A stretch of DNA of 64,000 nucleotides from Ferruginibacter paludis (GCF_030409685.1 NZ_JAUFQJ010000004.1:744001-808000); one strand, 5' to 3'. Positions 55,676-64,000 are shown, counted from the stretch's first letter. The notes: generated by a model from the sequence alone, not told the origin. Translations and numbers: made by a program.

Positions 55676-56068
55676 ATGATAGAACAAACAGAACTCATCG
55701 TTAACAAATGGTTGTACCAACCGCCGCTGAAATCACTGGATACAGGTGAACTGACCAGCTTGATTACACTGGACGTAATGAAAAAAAGAACGGCTGAAAA
55801 AAAGGGCCTGGCCTGCAGGTTTACCTGCGAATTTATTTTTGAAAAACAAACGCTGCTGGAATATGTTGCTGGTGATACTTACGTAATAGACCCCGGAGAC
55901 GTAATTGATAAAAACGAATTGCGTACGATGGTGGCCAACTGCTACATGAAGTTTAAAGAAAAATTCGACCTCCGTAAGTTGGGTACTGTGCTTGAAAATA
56001 AAACACTGGTTGCATTTGATGAAAATAGGTACGACCTTGATCCGATATTATTGCTGCTGAATGAATAA
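55676..56068 (+). CDS. Hypothetical cytosolic protein
   Basis: 130 residues, no signal peptide or membrane segment. Alternating beta strands (ACRFTCEFIFEKQTLLEYVAGDTYVI) and a helix ending MKFKEKFDLRKLG suggest a small alpha/beta fold, but I recognise no family. 64 bases after the CxxCH gene. Confidence 0.55.
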   Translation: MIEQTELIVNKWLYQPPLKSLDTGELTSLITLDVMKKRTAEKKGLACRFTCEFIFEKQTLLEYVAGDTYVIDPGDVIDKNELRTMVANCYMKFKEKFDLRKLGTVLENKTLVAFDENRYDLDPILLLLNE

Positions 56069-56096
56069 CGTCACTATCGGTATACAATTCAACCAG

Positions 56097-56390
56097 CTAT
56101 AAAAAAGCGTTCACAATAGTTGCCCATTCTGTATCTAAATCTACAGCTGGCCTGCTTTTACCAGCACGACGGTACCAATAGTCCGCATTCCAATTGTCGC
56201 CCTCCTTTCTGTGCAGGTACGCGTGGATCCATGCGGCATTTTTATCTTCTATATCCTGTATTAATGTATGGGCTTTTTCCCAATTGCCTTTGGCATCATA
56301 CCACAAGGCCTGTAAATAGGCTGACATATCGGGTGACGGTTCGTTTAAGTTGGTACTCAGTTTAAATGTTGCTGCAGTCATGTTTTCCAT
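56097..56390 (-). CDS. Hypothetical TPR-like protein
   Basis: 97 residues, helical. The pattern AYLQALWYDAKGNWEKAHTLIQ and AWIHAYLHRKEGDNWNADYWYRRAG looks like short tetratricopeptide-type helices. No signal peptide. Its role is unknown; it lies between two convergent/divergent genes. Confidence 0.6.
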   Translation of the reverse strand: MENMTAATFKLSTNLNEPSPDMSAYLQALWYDAKGNWEKAHTLIQDIEDKNAAWIHAYLHRKEGDNWNADYWYRRAGKSRPAVDLDTEWATIVNAFL

Positions 56391-56574
56391 CCGAAGTTAT
56401 AACTATAAAATTAAAGCATTTACCGTTTGCTTGTATGTTGCCAATTTTCGACAAGCCCTTCTTTTTTCTGCCTGCAGGCGGTCTGGCATTTTAAAACAAG
56501 CTATTGTTTTAACCATTGGATAGTTGAGTTAAATGCTATAAATAATAATTACATTTAAACTTTAAAACCGCTTT

Positions 56575-57207
56575 ATGGAATTGTATTACGACGATGTTTT
56601 AAAAATAATTGTGTCCATGCTGGTAGGTCTGTTAATTGGTATTGAAAGAGAATACCGCAGCAAGCCGGCAGGGTTGCGTACATTGATGCTGGTATCTGTA
56701 GGCTCCTGCATTTTCACGATGCTGTCGCTTAAAATCGGCACGGCTAATCCTGACAGGCTGGCCGCCAACATTATTACCGGTATTGGCTTTTTAGGGGCAG
56801 GTGCCATTTTTAAAGATGATAACCGCATCAACGGATTAACTACTGCCACCACTATTTGGGTATGTGCGGCACTGGGCATGAGCGTTGGAGCCGGATATAT
56901 TTTTCTGGCTTTTATTGGTGCATCAGCAGTGTTGTGCGTATTATCGCTGCTGGTATTTGCAGAACATTATATTGATACCCGCAGCACCACCCGCGACTAC
57001 CGTATTGTATGTGCCTATACAGCCGATACGCTGGAAGCTTACGAAAAGATTTTCAGAACGGCCCACCTGAATGTCATCAGGGGAACACAAACCTTATCCC
57101 AACAAAATATAACCGGCCACTGGAAGTTAACCGGCAGCAAAGCCAGTCACGAAAACCTGATTAACATTTTATTAAAAGACCCGGCCATTAAAGAACTTGA
57201 TTTTTAA
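56575..57207 (+). CDS. MgtC/SapB family membrane protein
   Basis: 210 residues with about four to five N-terminal membrane segments (about 8-125) carrying MgtC motifs: GLLIGIEREYRSKPAGLRTLMLV, GIGFLGAGAIFKDD and GLTTATTIWVCAALGM, followed by a cytoplasmic ACT-like domain (about 135-210). MgtC proteins influence magnesium homeostasis or membrane potential; the exact function here is unknown. Confidence 0.88.
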   Translation: MELYYDDVLKIIVSMLVGLLIGIEREYRSKPAGLRTLMLVSVGSCIFTMLSLKIGTANPDRLAANIITGIGFLGAGAIFKDDNRINGLTTATTIWVCAALGMSVGAGYIFLAFIGASAVLCVLSLLVFAEHYIDTRSTTRDYRIVCAYTADTLEAYEKIFRTAHLNVIRGTQTLSQQNITGHWKLTGSKASHENLINILLKDPAIKELDF

Positions 57208-57236
57208 TTTTGATTGTTTAATTTTTATCTTTTTTT

Positions 57237-57590
57237 ATGAGTAAAATTTGGTTGGCGAATCCCGAGGCTCATGATTTTCCGGCAGCAATTGATTACCTGG
57301 AATTGCTAATGCCACTAAAGGAAGCGACCGCGTTAGTGGAGGAATTAAAAAAAGTAAAAACAAAAAACAAAAAAGCAAAGGATATTTTAAGAGCCAGCGA
57401 ACTTCCGCTTTTGCCTAAAGAAAATATCCATGTAACAGCCAACCTGGAAAAATTTAAAAACGGCAAAAAGTTGTCGCCCCTTTTACTAGTGAGGAGCGGC
57501 GGCAAGTTGATTATAGCCGATGGGTACCATCGCATTTGCGCCAGTTATTATTTGAGTGAAGACCTGGAAGTTCCCTGCAGAATTGTTTAA
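57237..57590 (+). CDS. ParB-like nuclease/sulfiredoxin-fold protein
   Basis: 117 residues. The C-terminal half (about 58-117: KLSPLLLVRSGGKLIIADGYHRICASYYL) carries the ParB N-domain motif GYHR in place of GERR/GHRR. No DNA-binding helix-turn-helix follows, so it is a small stand-alone domain protein of unknown role. 29 bases after the MgtC gene, same strand. Confidence 0.7.
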   Translation: MSKIWLANPEAHDFPAAIDYLELLMPLKEATALVEELKKVKTKNKKAKDILRASELPLLPKENIHVTANLEKFKNGKKLSPLLLVRSGGKLIIADGYHRICASYYLSEDLEVPCRIV

Positions 57591-57799
57591 GCAGCTTCCG
57601 TATAACTTTAAAGTTCAAAACCTTCTTCCAAAAACGTGCAGCCATTTGTCTTATGCATTGTATCACCGCGTGAAAAAGTTTTGCAGCACCCTGCCATGTT
57701 TACGCTACTTCAGCAATTTTTATATCTCTTTAAAAGTTTTATTACACGCCTTTTTCCCCCACCATTCAAACTAATTTAATACCACTCCTAATAAATTAG

Positions 57800-57830
57800 T
57801 TTGTCTACTAACTAATTAGTAGTATCATTG
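57800..57830 (+). promoter_or_regulatory. Promoter and operator of the BlaI/BlaR1 pair
   Basis: TTTG at 57800-57803, 19 bases, then TATCATTG at 57823-57830, one base off TAnnTTTG. The spacer contains the inverted repeat CTACTAA-CTAA-TTAGTAG (57805-57822), placed to let a bound repressor block RNA polymerase. This matches BlaI autoregulation. Confidence 0.7.
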
Positions 57831-57845
57831 TATAAAATTAGACAC

Positions 57846-58208
57846 ATGCTAAAACTGGCAAAAAGGGAAGAACAAATCATGCAGGTATTCTGGGATTTAA
57901 ACAAGGCATTTATCAGGGAAATTATCCCATTGCTGCCCGACCCGAAACCACACTATAACAGCGTGGCAACCATTGTTAAAATACTGGAAGAAAAAGGATT
58001 TCTTGAAAGGGAAACGGCTGGTAACATGCATAGCTACTATCCTTTAATCGGAAGGGAAGAATATCAAAAATTTGCGCTGAAAGATATTGTCAGCCAGTAT
58101 TTCGACAACTCCTATCCCCGCATGCTGGCCTTTTTTGCAAAGGAGCAAAAGCTCACCGAAAAACAACTGACTGAAATAGTAAACATCATTAAAAAAGACA
58201 ACAAATGA
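57846..58208 (+). CDS. BlaI/MecI family transcriptional repressor
   Basis: 120 residues. A winged helix-turn-helix (about 5-75: REEQIMQVFWDLNKAFIREIIPLL, YNSVATIVKILEEKGFLER) and a C-terminal dimerisation helix region with the protease-sensitive segment (about 75-105). BlaI-type repressors are inactivated when their membrane sensor M56 protease is activated. Starts 15 bases after the -7 box; ATG at 57846 is preferred over a TTG at 57828. It overlaps the next gene by ATGA. Confidence 0.92.
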   Translation: MLKLAKREEQIMQVFWDLNKAFIREIIPLLPDPKPHYNSVATIVKILEEKGFLERETAGNMHSYYPLIGREEYQKFALKDIVSQYFDNSYPRMLAFFAKEQKLTEKQLTEIVNIIKKDNK

Positions 58209-60280
58209 TTCCTTACATTTTGTATGCCGCACTTATTCTTACAGCCTGTCTTGTTTTTTATAAGCTGCTGTTACAAAAAGAAACTTTTTTCCGGTTAAAC
58301 AGGTTTGTATTACTGGGCTGCATGTTGCTGGCCTTTGCTGTGCCCTTGCTGCATGTACCGCAACAAATGTCGTTTAGAAAAATGCCGGCGCAGGCAGACA
58401 TAATAACTGCAACAACGCTCCAAAATACGGCTGTTCAGTTAACAGAAAAAAATGTGCCTGCACTGATTGAAAACGCAGAAAAGAACTCCTCCATCAATTT
58501 TCAACAGGTAATGCAATGGGCTGTTTATTTATATTGGTTTGGTGTTATTTTGTTTGCACTCAACTTTTTAATGCAGGCCGGTGTGTTGCTGTACAAAGCA
58601 TATTCTAAACCGGTTATTCACGACGGCCCCTTTCGCATTGTAGAAATCAGTGGTGACAAAGCCCCCTGCTCTTTCGGCAACAATATTTTTATCAATCCCG
58701 AAAAATACGACTGGGAAACTTACAGTCAGGTGTTGCTGCACGAAAAAATACACATTGAACAAAAGCATACACTTGACCTACTGCTGGCGGAAATAGTGCT
58801 CATCTTTCAATGGTTTAATCCCTTTGCCTGGCAGTGGCGCAAAGAACTGGAAAACAACCTTGAATTTTTTACGGATGACACCTTACTGCAACAAGAGGCC
58901 GTAGAAAAAGAAAGCTACCAGATGAGCCTGCTAAAAGTGGCTGCGCCGCACTTTCCCTTGAGCCTTACAACAAATTATAATCAATCACTTCTAAAAAAAC
59001 GATTACTCATGATGAACGCCAAAAAATCAAACGTGCATACAATCTGGAAATACTTTTTCCTGTTACCCCTCATGGTATTATTTGTATGTTTCTTTAACGA
59101 ACCAATTGTCAACAGTCAAACCCTTTCATCAAAGGCAAAACCAGCTGCTAATCGGCGGCATGAGCATGGAATGAGAACTTCAGGCAGCTGGTTTGCTACC
59201 ATAAAAGGTGACAAAGTAAGCATGCAGTTTAAAAGTGATGACGATGACAAATCAAACAACAACAATACCTTTCTCCTGAGCGAATTCAGTAGTCTTCCAA
59301 AAGGAACACAGGGCAATTTTACTTTAACACGTGAAGCTGGCACGATGGAATTTACCGGTAAATTTGAAGGCGACAATGGCATGGGTAAATACAAATTTGT
59401 AGCCAATAAAACTTACGGTGATGCCATGCAAAAAGAAGGCATCGTCATTACCGAAGATGATGGGGAACTGGTGTTCTTTTTATTAAACATAAAACAGTCC
59501 TATGTACAAATGCTGAAGAAAAATGGCTATAACGATCTGGACAAAGACAAACTGATTCCTTTGGCAGCCCTCGACATCAGCGAAGCGTATATTTCCTCCA
59601 TAAAAGAAGCAGGCTTTAAAGACATCAGCCTGGATAACCTGGTTCCCTTCAAGGCATTGAACATCGATAAAACCTACATTGAAGAAATCCGCAAAGCGGG
59701 ATATAAAAATCTTGATCCTGAAAAAGTAATCACTTTTAAGGCACAGGGTATTGATGGAAAATACATTGCCGATTTTAAAAGTTCAGCACAGGCTGAAAAA
59801 AATAATAACAGTAATGGTGATGATAAGGATGACGCAGTCATTGACAATAAAAATAAAAACACCGATAACAATAGTAAGAGTGATGATGGTTATGATGATG
59901 TCATCGCTTTTAAATCATTGAATATTGACAAAGATTTTATCAATTCTTTTAAAGAAGTGGGTTATAACAATTTGGCAAACCAGGACCTCATTGCGATGAA
60001 ATCGCTGGGTGTTACGCCTGAATATGTCAAGGGATTTCACAACGCAGGGTTCAGTAATATTAAGCCTGATGACCTGGTTGCGTTGAAGTCTCAAAACATA
60101 ACACCTGCGATGGTTAAAAACTACAAAGACCTGGGATTTGATAATGTAAGCCTGGAAGATATTGTTGGCGCAACTGCAACCGGTACTACTCCCTCTTTTA
60201 TAAAATCAATGAGAGATAAAGGCCATAATATGAAAAGCCTTGACAAGTATATTGCGTTAAAGTCTGTGTTAGGCAATTAA
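58205..60280 (+). CDS. M56 family sensor peptidase (BlaR1-like) with C-terminal 29-residue repeats
   Basis: 691 residues. Four hydrophobic segments (about 3-21, 33-50, 104-127, 278-298), with the zinc motif HEKIH (H179-H183) between the third and fourth. No penicillin-binding domain follows. Instead a beta-rich segment (about 305-420) precedes eight units of about 29 residues (about 425-690) with the pattern KxLxIxxxYIxxFxxAGYxNLxxxxLI, interrupted after unit four by an Asn/Asp/Lys-rich linker. It probably sets the BlaI repressor via proteolysis in response to an unknown signal sensed by this domain. A terminator follows. Confidence 0.88.
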   Translation: MIPYILYAALILTACLVFYKLLLQKETFFRLNRFVLLGCMLLAFAVPLLHVPQQMSFRKMPAQADIITATTLQNTAVQLTEKNVPALIENAEKNSSINFQQVMQWAVYLYWFGVILFALNFLMQAGVLLYKAYSKPVIHDGPFRIVEISGDKAPCSFGNNIFINPEKYDWETYSQVLLHEKIHIEQKHTLDLLLAEIVLIFQWFNPFAWQWRKELENNLEFFTDDTLLQQEAVEKESYQMSLLKVAAPHFPLSLTTNYNQSLLKKRLLMMNAKKSNVHTIWKYFFLLPLMVLFVCFFNEPIVNSQTLSSKAKPAANRRHEHGMRTSGSWFATIKGDKVSMQFKSDDDDKSNNNNTFLLSEFSSLPKGTQGNFTLTREAGTMEFTGKFEGDNGMGKYKFVANKTYGDAMQKEGIVITEDDGELVFFLLNIKQSYVQMLKKNGYNDLDKDKLIPLAALDISEAYISSIKEAGFKDISLDNLVPFKALNIDKTYIEEIRKAGYKNLDPEKVITFKAQGIDGKYIADFKSSAQAEKNNNSNGDDKDDAVIDNKNKNTDNNSKSDDGYDDVIAFKSLNIDKDFINSFKEVGYNNLANQDLIAMKSLGVTPEYVKGFHNAGFSNIKPDDLVALKSQNITPAMVKNYKDLGFDNVSLEDIVGATATGTTPSFIKSMRDKGHNMKSLDKYIALKSVLGN

Positions 60281-60322
60281 CAGAGAGACAGACCTCTACA
60301 AGTTTATCAAAACCAATTAACC

Positions 60323-60353
60323 AAAAAGTTTACACCCAAAGTGTAAACTTTTT
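60323..60353 (+). terminator. Terminator of the BlaI/BlaR1-like unit
   Basis: Perfect 13-bp stem AAAAAGTTTACAC / GTGTAAACTTTTT with loop CCAAA and a further T run; 42 bases past the stop at 60280. Confidence 0.9.
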
Positions 60354-60556
60354 TTAGATCTAACTTTAAAGAAAAATTATTTTTCGTTGTAAATTTAAAA
60401 TCTATGAAAGAGTATATGTTCTGTATCAAATGCCCGCCCGTTAAAAAGAAGGAGGGAGCTACTGGATCCAACCGATAAAAATAAGACTGGTATGGCTTAA
60501 CAACAGGCGAAGTTTTCGGGAAAGGCTGCTGTTTTTTTTATATATTGTACCAGCTT

Positions 60557-61546
60557 ATGAGCTATCATTTTCAATATACCACCCTGGATGCATCCGCTAT
60601 TTTCAAGCAATTAAAATCGGCCTATGGCATCAATGATACAGCAACCCGTATTGATGTACCGGCAGCATTGGGTGGCGGTTTTACCCAACACCTGCGCCTG
60701 CTCTCCGACATCGAAATATTGATCTCTGAATACGACTATGTACAAGACATTCTTTTTAAACACGAAGCTGAGCTAGCTAACAACCTGGTCTTATGGTTTG
60801 ACATGGCGATTACTAATGGCCAGCAATTCAGCATTAACAATCAACGAAAGACGCTTGATTTGCCAGAGCAATTCAATGCCTATTTACTAAACAGCGCTTT
60901 TAGTTTTTCGCAACTCCGCAACAAAGGCACAAAGGGAAAATCAGTCATGATTTTTTTACCGCTGGTTTTAATGGAACAACTCTTTAATCCCGTTTACCTG
61001 CAGGAAGTGTTGAGCAATTATTATGCGGTGTTATGCAGGGGAATTGCCTTTGCCCAGCTCTCTGCTTCGCAGGAAAAAAAAGTAAACTCCGTTTTTTACC
61101 AGTGGCAGAAAAATAAAAATATGGTCAGCATTACCAAAAATATTCACCAGCTGGTAGAATGGTTTTTCATGACTTTTTTTAAAAAATTTGCCGATATGGA
61201 TGAAACTGTTTCGGGGGAAGAAACTACCGATCTGCTGGCAATTGAAGATGCATTGAAACTACAGGTAGAATATGCCTCTCCTGACATTGAATCATTAAAA
61301 AAAATAACTGCTCTTCCTTTTTCACAAATTGAAAATAAGTTCAGAAAGCTGCACAATAAAACCTTGCACCAGTATTTCAAAGAACAAAAAATCCAACAGG
61401 GTATGTTGTACTTACGGGAGGGCAAACAGGTATCCGACGTGGCTTTTGAACTGGGGTATGCCAACCCAAGTAATTTCTCTTCTTCATTTAAAAAAATGTA
61501 CGGACTTACGGCAGATGAATTCCGTAAGCAATTTCAAAATGATTAA
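60557..61546 (+). CDS. AraC family transcriptional regulator 1
   Basis: 329 residues. The C-terminal double helix-turn-helix (about 235-325: LKKITALPFSQIENKFRKLHNKTLHQYFKEQK, then VSDVAFELGYANPSNFSSSFKKMYGLTADEFRKQF) is typical of the family. The N-terminal two thirds (about 1-220) resemble no named ligand domain. ATG at 60557 is chosen over TTG at 60545. A second AraC regulator with a similar layout starts three bases after its stop, suggesting a tandem pair. Confidence 0.85.
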   Translation: MSYHFQYTTLDASAIFKQLKSAYGINDTATRIDVPAALGGGFTQHLRLLSDIEILISEYDYVQDILFKHEAELANNLVLWFDMAITNGQQFSINNQRKTLDLPEQFNAYLLNSAFSFSQLRNKGTKGKSVMIFLPLVLMEQLFNPVYLQEVLSNYYAVLCRGIAFAQLSASQEKKVNSVFYQWQKNKNMVSITKNIHQLVEWFFMTFFKKFADMDETVSGEETTDLLAIEDALKLQVEYASPDIESLKKITALPFSQIENKFRKLHNKTLHQYFKEQKIQQGMLYLREGKQVSDVAFELGYANPSNFSSSFKKMYGLTADEFRKQFQND

Positions 61547-61549
61547 CCC

Positions 61550-62542
61550 ATGACTATTTTCACTTACGACTTTAGTGACTATGAAAATTACTGTAAAGAA
61601 TTTGCGGCTTTACTACAGGTTCCATATGAAAATAATACCGTTCGTTTTCCGGAAAAAATTGCCAGCGGCCAGGTTAAATTATTGTCTTTTCCCAACGGTC
61701 TGCAGGCCATCATACATGATTGTGTGCTTCACCAGGACTTCACCTGGCAGCGGATGGCTTCACTGCCGGAAATTTTTATATTAAGGGTGGATTATGTAGA
61801 AATCAAAACCGCACTGCAGGTAAACCTGGATGGTGAGGTGTTCAGGGACACATCTGATATCTACAGCAGTATTGTTTTAACCAGCTCGCGGTTTGGTTTG
61901 GATATCACCTTGAAAAAAGGGACCGTTTTAAAAACCGCTAATATTATCATCATGCCTGAATGGCTGAAAAAATACCTTCCTGCTGATGCTGTGAATTATT
62001 GGTTGCATGCCTTGCGTTCACTTAAATTAAAAGGGTTAAATATGGTGCCAATGGATTTTAATACAAGGCAATCGTTGTTTAGTATCATCAACATGCCCGC
62101 AAGTGACCCGGCTTATAATTTTAAAGCGCTTACAAGAGTATTTGAAATAACGGATTACTATTTTAAAAAAATAAATGTGCAGTTTAAGGAATGGGATCAG
62201 CAGCAAAAGCGTTTTGACGATATTGATAAAATTATTGAGCTGGATGTTTTTTTAACGCGTGATTTTAACCAGCCTGCCCCCACACTGGATGAGATGGCCA
62301 CCAGTGTGCACATGAGCCCCAGTAAATTGAAAACACTTTTTAAAAAAACATACGGGCAGTCCATTTACGAGTATTTCAATGCCAGCCGGCTAAACCAGGC
62401 AAGGCACCTGCTGCTTGAAAATAATCTTTCCATTAAAGAGGTGGCCTGGCAAATGGGTTATTCTGCAGTGTCTAATTTTTCTGCTGCTTTTAAAAAGCAA
62501 TTCCATATTTCGCCGGGAGAAATGTTAACTACGCCTTACTAA
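61550..62542 (+). CDS. AraC family transcriptional regulator 2
   Basis: 330 residues. The C-terminal AraC domain (about 240-328: LDEMATSVHMSPSKLKTLFKKTYGQSIYEYFNASRLNQARHLL, then IKEVAWQMGYSAVSNFSAAFKKQFHISPGEML) is complete. The N-terminal domain is unassigned. It is the second of the tandem pair, probably in one mRNA with the first. Confidence 0.85.
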   Translation: MTIFTYDFSDYENYCKEFAALLQVPYENNTVRFPEKIASGQVKLLSFPNGLQAIIHDCVLHQDFTWQRMASLPEIFILRVDYVEIKTALQVNLDGEVFRDTSDIYSSIVLTSSRFGLDITLKKGTVLKTANIIIMPEWLKKYLPADAVNYWLHALRSLKLKGLNMVPMDFNTRQSLFSIINMPASDPAYNFKALTRVFEITDYYFKKINVQFKEWDQQQKRFDDIDKIIELDVFLTRDFNQPAPTLDEMATSVHMSPSKLKTLFKKTYGQSIYEYFNASRLNQARHLLLENNLSIKEVAWQMGYSAVSNFSAAFKKQFHISPGEMLTTPY

Positions 62543-62642
62543 ACTGTGGCCTGTAATATCCTTATAGATCATAATCCCCCTCTTTCTTTTACCCAACCGG
62601 CACATATTTGTCTTTTTTCATAAAAGATAAACCCTTTATCAG

Positions 62643-62675
62643 GTTGCAGCATCTTTTTTTCCGTCGCACCTTTGC
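62643..62675 (+). promoter_or_regulatory. Candidate promoter CACCTTTG upstream of an ORF-less transcript
   Basis: TTG at 62645, about 20 bases, then CACCTTTG near 62667, close to the strong Bacteroidota -7 form TACCTTTG. It stands 230 bases upstream of the next start codon. Confidence 0.4.
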
Positions 62676-62677
62676 AC

Positions 62678-62899
62678 TCGCAATTAGGGCATTTATTGTG
62701 TAAGAAATACATAATACAATATCTCTGAAATTTCACTTCGTTTTTTCCGTAGCTATTAAGACAAGTTTACTTCTGTATGGGTTGCTATTTTAAGCGACCA
62801 GGTACGCCCCGGTTTTAGATATAATATCCTTTACGCCAACAGAAGACGCATTTCTTTTCAGCAATGCAAAGCCATCCGCCCTGGCGGATGGCTTTTAAA
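62678..62899 (+). ncRNA. Possible non-coding RNA or long structured leader
   Basis: Between the candidate promoter at 62643 and the hairpin at 62868 lies about 190 bases without a credible reading frame. It contains a 7-bp hairpin GGTTGCT/AGCGACC (62780-62799, one G-U) and ends in a perfect 13-bp hairpin plus TTTT. It does not match tmRNA, SRP RNA, RNase P or rRNA motifs I know. It could equally be the leader of the short gene at 62903. Weakly supported. Confidence 0.3.
62868..62895 (+). terminator. Strong hairpin directly before the gene at 62903
   Basis: Perfect 13-bp stem AAAGCCATCCGCC / GGCGGATGGCTTT with a 2-base loop and one more T before AAAA. It may terminate the upstream transcript or act as a leader hairpin. 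Confidence 0.6.
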
Positions 62900-62902
62900 A
62901 AT

Positions 62903-63301
62903 ATGACTATGGCCCCTGTACGAAAAAAGATCTTTATTGCCGGTGCCGGCAAACCGATCGGCATCTCTTTGCTAAAACGTTTAAAAAATGAAAATGTAGC
63001 CATAACATCGCTGGTTACAAACTGGAAGGAACGCATCAGAATTTTCCGACTCTCAGATAAAACCGTTTGTGCCCCATTGTTTGAGCCAGTCAAATGGCAA
63101 CAGTATATTAAAGAACATGATGTGCTGATATATTGTAACCAGGATTTCACCGGTGAGGAAAACAGCTATACAACCATCGATTTATCAGATGAATTGTTTT
63201 CCGATCTTGTCTCCATCCAACAGGCGATGCAGGTAAAAAGTTTTATGTACATGACTAATCTCGTAAAGGCCGATGAAGAGTTTCATTTTCTGGATAATTG
63301 A
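62903..63301 (+). CDS. Short Rossmann-type NAD(P)-binding protein
   Basis: 132 residues from ATG at 62903. KKIFIAGAGKPIGISLLKRLK is a Rossmann nucleotide-binding start, followed by about 100 residues with no catalytic motif seen. It is much shorter than a normal short-chain dehydrogenase or NmrA-type protein (about 250 residues), so it is a partial or highly diverged member. An ATG at 62864 would place the first 13 codons inside the hairpin, which is unlikely. Confidence 0.5.
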   Translation: MTMAPVRKKIFIAGAGKPIGISLLKRLKNENVAITSLVTNWKERIRIFRLSDKTVCAPLFEPVKWQQYIKEHDVLIYCNQDFTGEENSYTTIDLSDELFSDLVSIQQAMQVKSFMYMTNLVKADEEFHFLDN

Positions 63302-63389
63302 ATAAAATACGTGCTCTTACAAGCAGCCTGTGCACAAGCCTGAATTACATAATTAAAGTGCTATGCCTTAGACTACCCGAAATATAACG

Positions 63390-64000
63390 TCAGGCCTTAC
63401 CGCTGAAAACAGGTTCATCCATAAAAGGCTGATTACGTAACCGCTTGCCCGTGGCTTTATAAATGGCGTTCGCCACTGCTCCACCAGTGGGTGGCAATGC
63501 AGGTTCGCCCAATCCTGTAGGGTCGATGCCGTTGTCAACAAAATAAGGTTCTATCTCCGGTATTTCCTTCATTCGTATCAGCCGGTAATTGTGAAAATTA
63601 GATTGCTCCGCTGCTCCATTTTTAAAACTCAGTTTACTGTACATGGCATGCCCAAACCCATCGGTGATGCCCCCCATCACCTGCTGACGGGCGCCGCTCA
63701 GGTTGATCACCTGTCCGCAATCTGCCGCGGCATAAATCTTTTTTACCACCGGTTTGCCCGTCTGCAGTACTACTTCGCAAACTTGTGCCACATAACTCTG
63801 GTGAGAAAAATAAACGCTGAAACCCTGTGAAATGCCTGGCTTCTTTATTCCCCAGCCGGATTTTTCAGCAGCCATTTTTATTACACCTTCCATGCGGTCG
63901 ATATTATATTTGATGGCGCCGGCCGGAGTTATTCTTGCTTTGGATAGCAGCTCCAGCCTGAATTGTACCGGATCTTTACCAGCAGCTTCCGCCACTTCGT
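63390..64000 (-). CDS. Molybdopterin-dependent dehydrogenase large subunit, C-terminal part
   Basis: Cut by the right window edge; about 203 C-terminal residues are visible (EVAEAAGKDPVQFRLELL, then YAAADCGQVINLSGARQQVMGGITDGFGHAMY and the conserved GLGEPALPPTGGAVANAIYKATGKRLR). These match the xanthine/isoquinoline oxidoreductase family, whose catalytic glutamate is the one in GLGEP. The substrate cannot be told. The 2Fe-2S subunit is presumably outside the window. Confidence 0.9.
   Translation of the reverse strand, partial: EVAEAAGKDPVQFRLELLSKARITPAGAIKYNIDRMEGVIKMAAEKSGWGIKKPGISQGFSVYFSHQSYVAQVCEVVLQTGKPVVKKIYAAADCGQVINLSGARQQVMGGITDGFGHAMYSKLSFKNGAAEQSNFHNYRLIRMKEIPEIEPYFVDNGIDPTGLGEPALPPTGGAVANAIYKATGKRLRNQPFMDEPVFSGKA

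Noticed and set aside
62864..62902. Upstream ATG for the Rossmann-type gene
   Set aside because: The first codons would be part of the perfect 13-bp hairpin; the ATG at 62903 fits the family start better.

Overview
The window reads as chromosomal DNA from a member of the Bacteroidota, most likely family Chitinophagaceae. This is inferred from several things seen in the sequence: type IX secretion C-terminal sorting domains, promoters of the TTTG-N19-TAnnTTTG type, a propeller-type sensor kinase, a Nudix-type arabinose regulator, BlaI/M56 and RAYT genes, and tRNA genes without encoded CCA. I can read about 49 protein genes (two broken by frameshifts, one cut by the right edge and one whose start may lie left of the window) and three tRNAs. 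I see no CRISPR array, prophage, rRNA or SusC/SusD pair.

Layout. Positions 51-5621 (+) hold a split hybrid two-component system (propeller kinase, then a separate receiver-AraC regulator) and a serine hydrolase. Positions 14796-5661 (-) hold an L-arabinose operon in the order araB, araD, GH127 beta-L-arabinofuranosidase, araA, sodium/sugar symporter, Nudix regulator AraR, with a good promoter before araB. Positions 15109-17604 (+) hold an acyltransferase-like membrane protein and a sialidase-fold secreted protein. Positions 26529-17689 (-) hold a Tat-exported Gfo/Idh/MocA oxidoreductase, a HEAT-repeat protein with two DUF1080 domains, a single DUF1080 protein, a GH5 enzyme and a subtilisin lipoprotein; this looks like an envelope module for (keto)glycosides.

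Positions 26927-40279 hold a frameshifted serine hydrolase, an MG2/plug-like envelope protein, small proteins, a GH3 enzyme with a PA14 insert, a six-hairpin glycosidase, an NTF2-like protein and a Tat-exported TIM-barrel isomerase. At 40474-41074 lies a broken REP-associated tyrosine transposase carrying an inverted REP pair inside its own reading frame. Positions 41186-47231 are housekeeping-like: tRNA-Leu and tRNA-Gly, a GT2 enzyme, a sensor kinase, tRNA-Leu, a DUF2130 protein and an MtfA-type peptidase. Positions 47696-53805 (+) hold secreted proteins: two T9SS substrates, a 1049-residue protein with 48-residue repeats, and a small secreted protein.

Positions 54046-64000 hold a DUF4382 lipoprotein, a CxxCH lipoprotein, small unknowns, MgtC, a ParB-like protein, a BlaI/BlaR1-type pair with 29-residue repeats in the sensor, two tandem AraC regulators, a possible non-coding transcript, a short Rossmann-type protein and the end of a molybdopterin dehydrogenase.

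Most notable: a dispersed intergenic repeat family with at least six recognisable copies; a transposase frameshift that looks copied from a nearby palindrome arm; the DUF1080/oxidoreductase module; and the promoter-plus-hairpin region near 62640-62900 that has no open reading frame.
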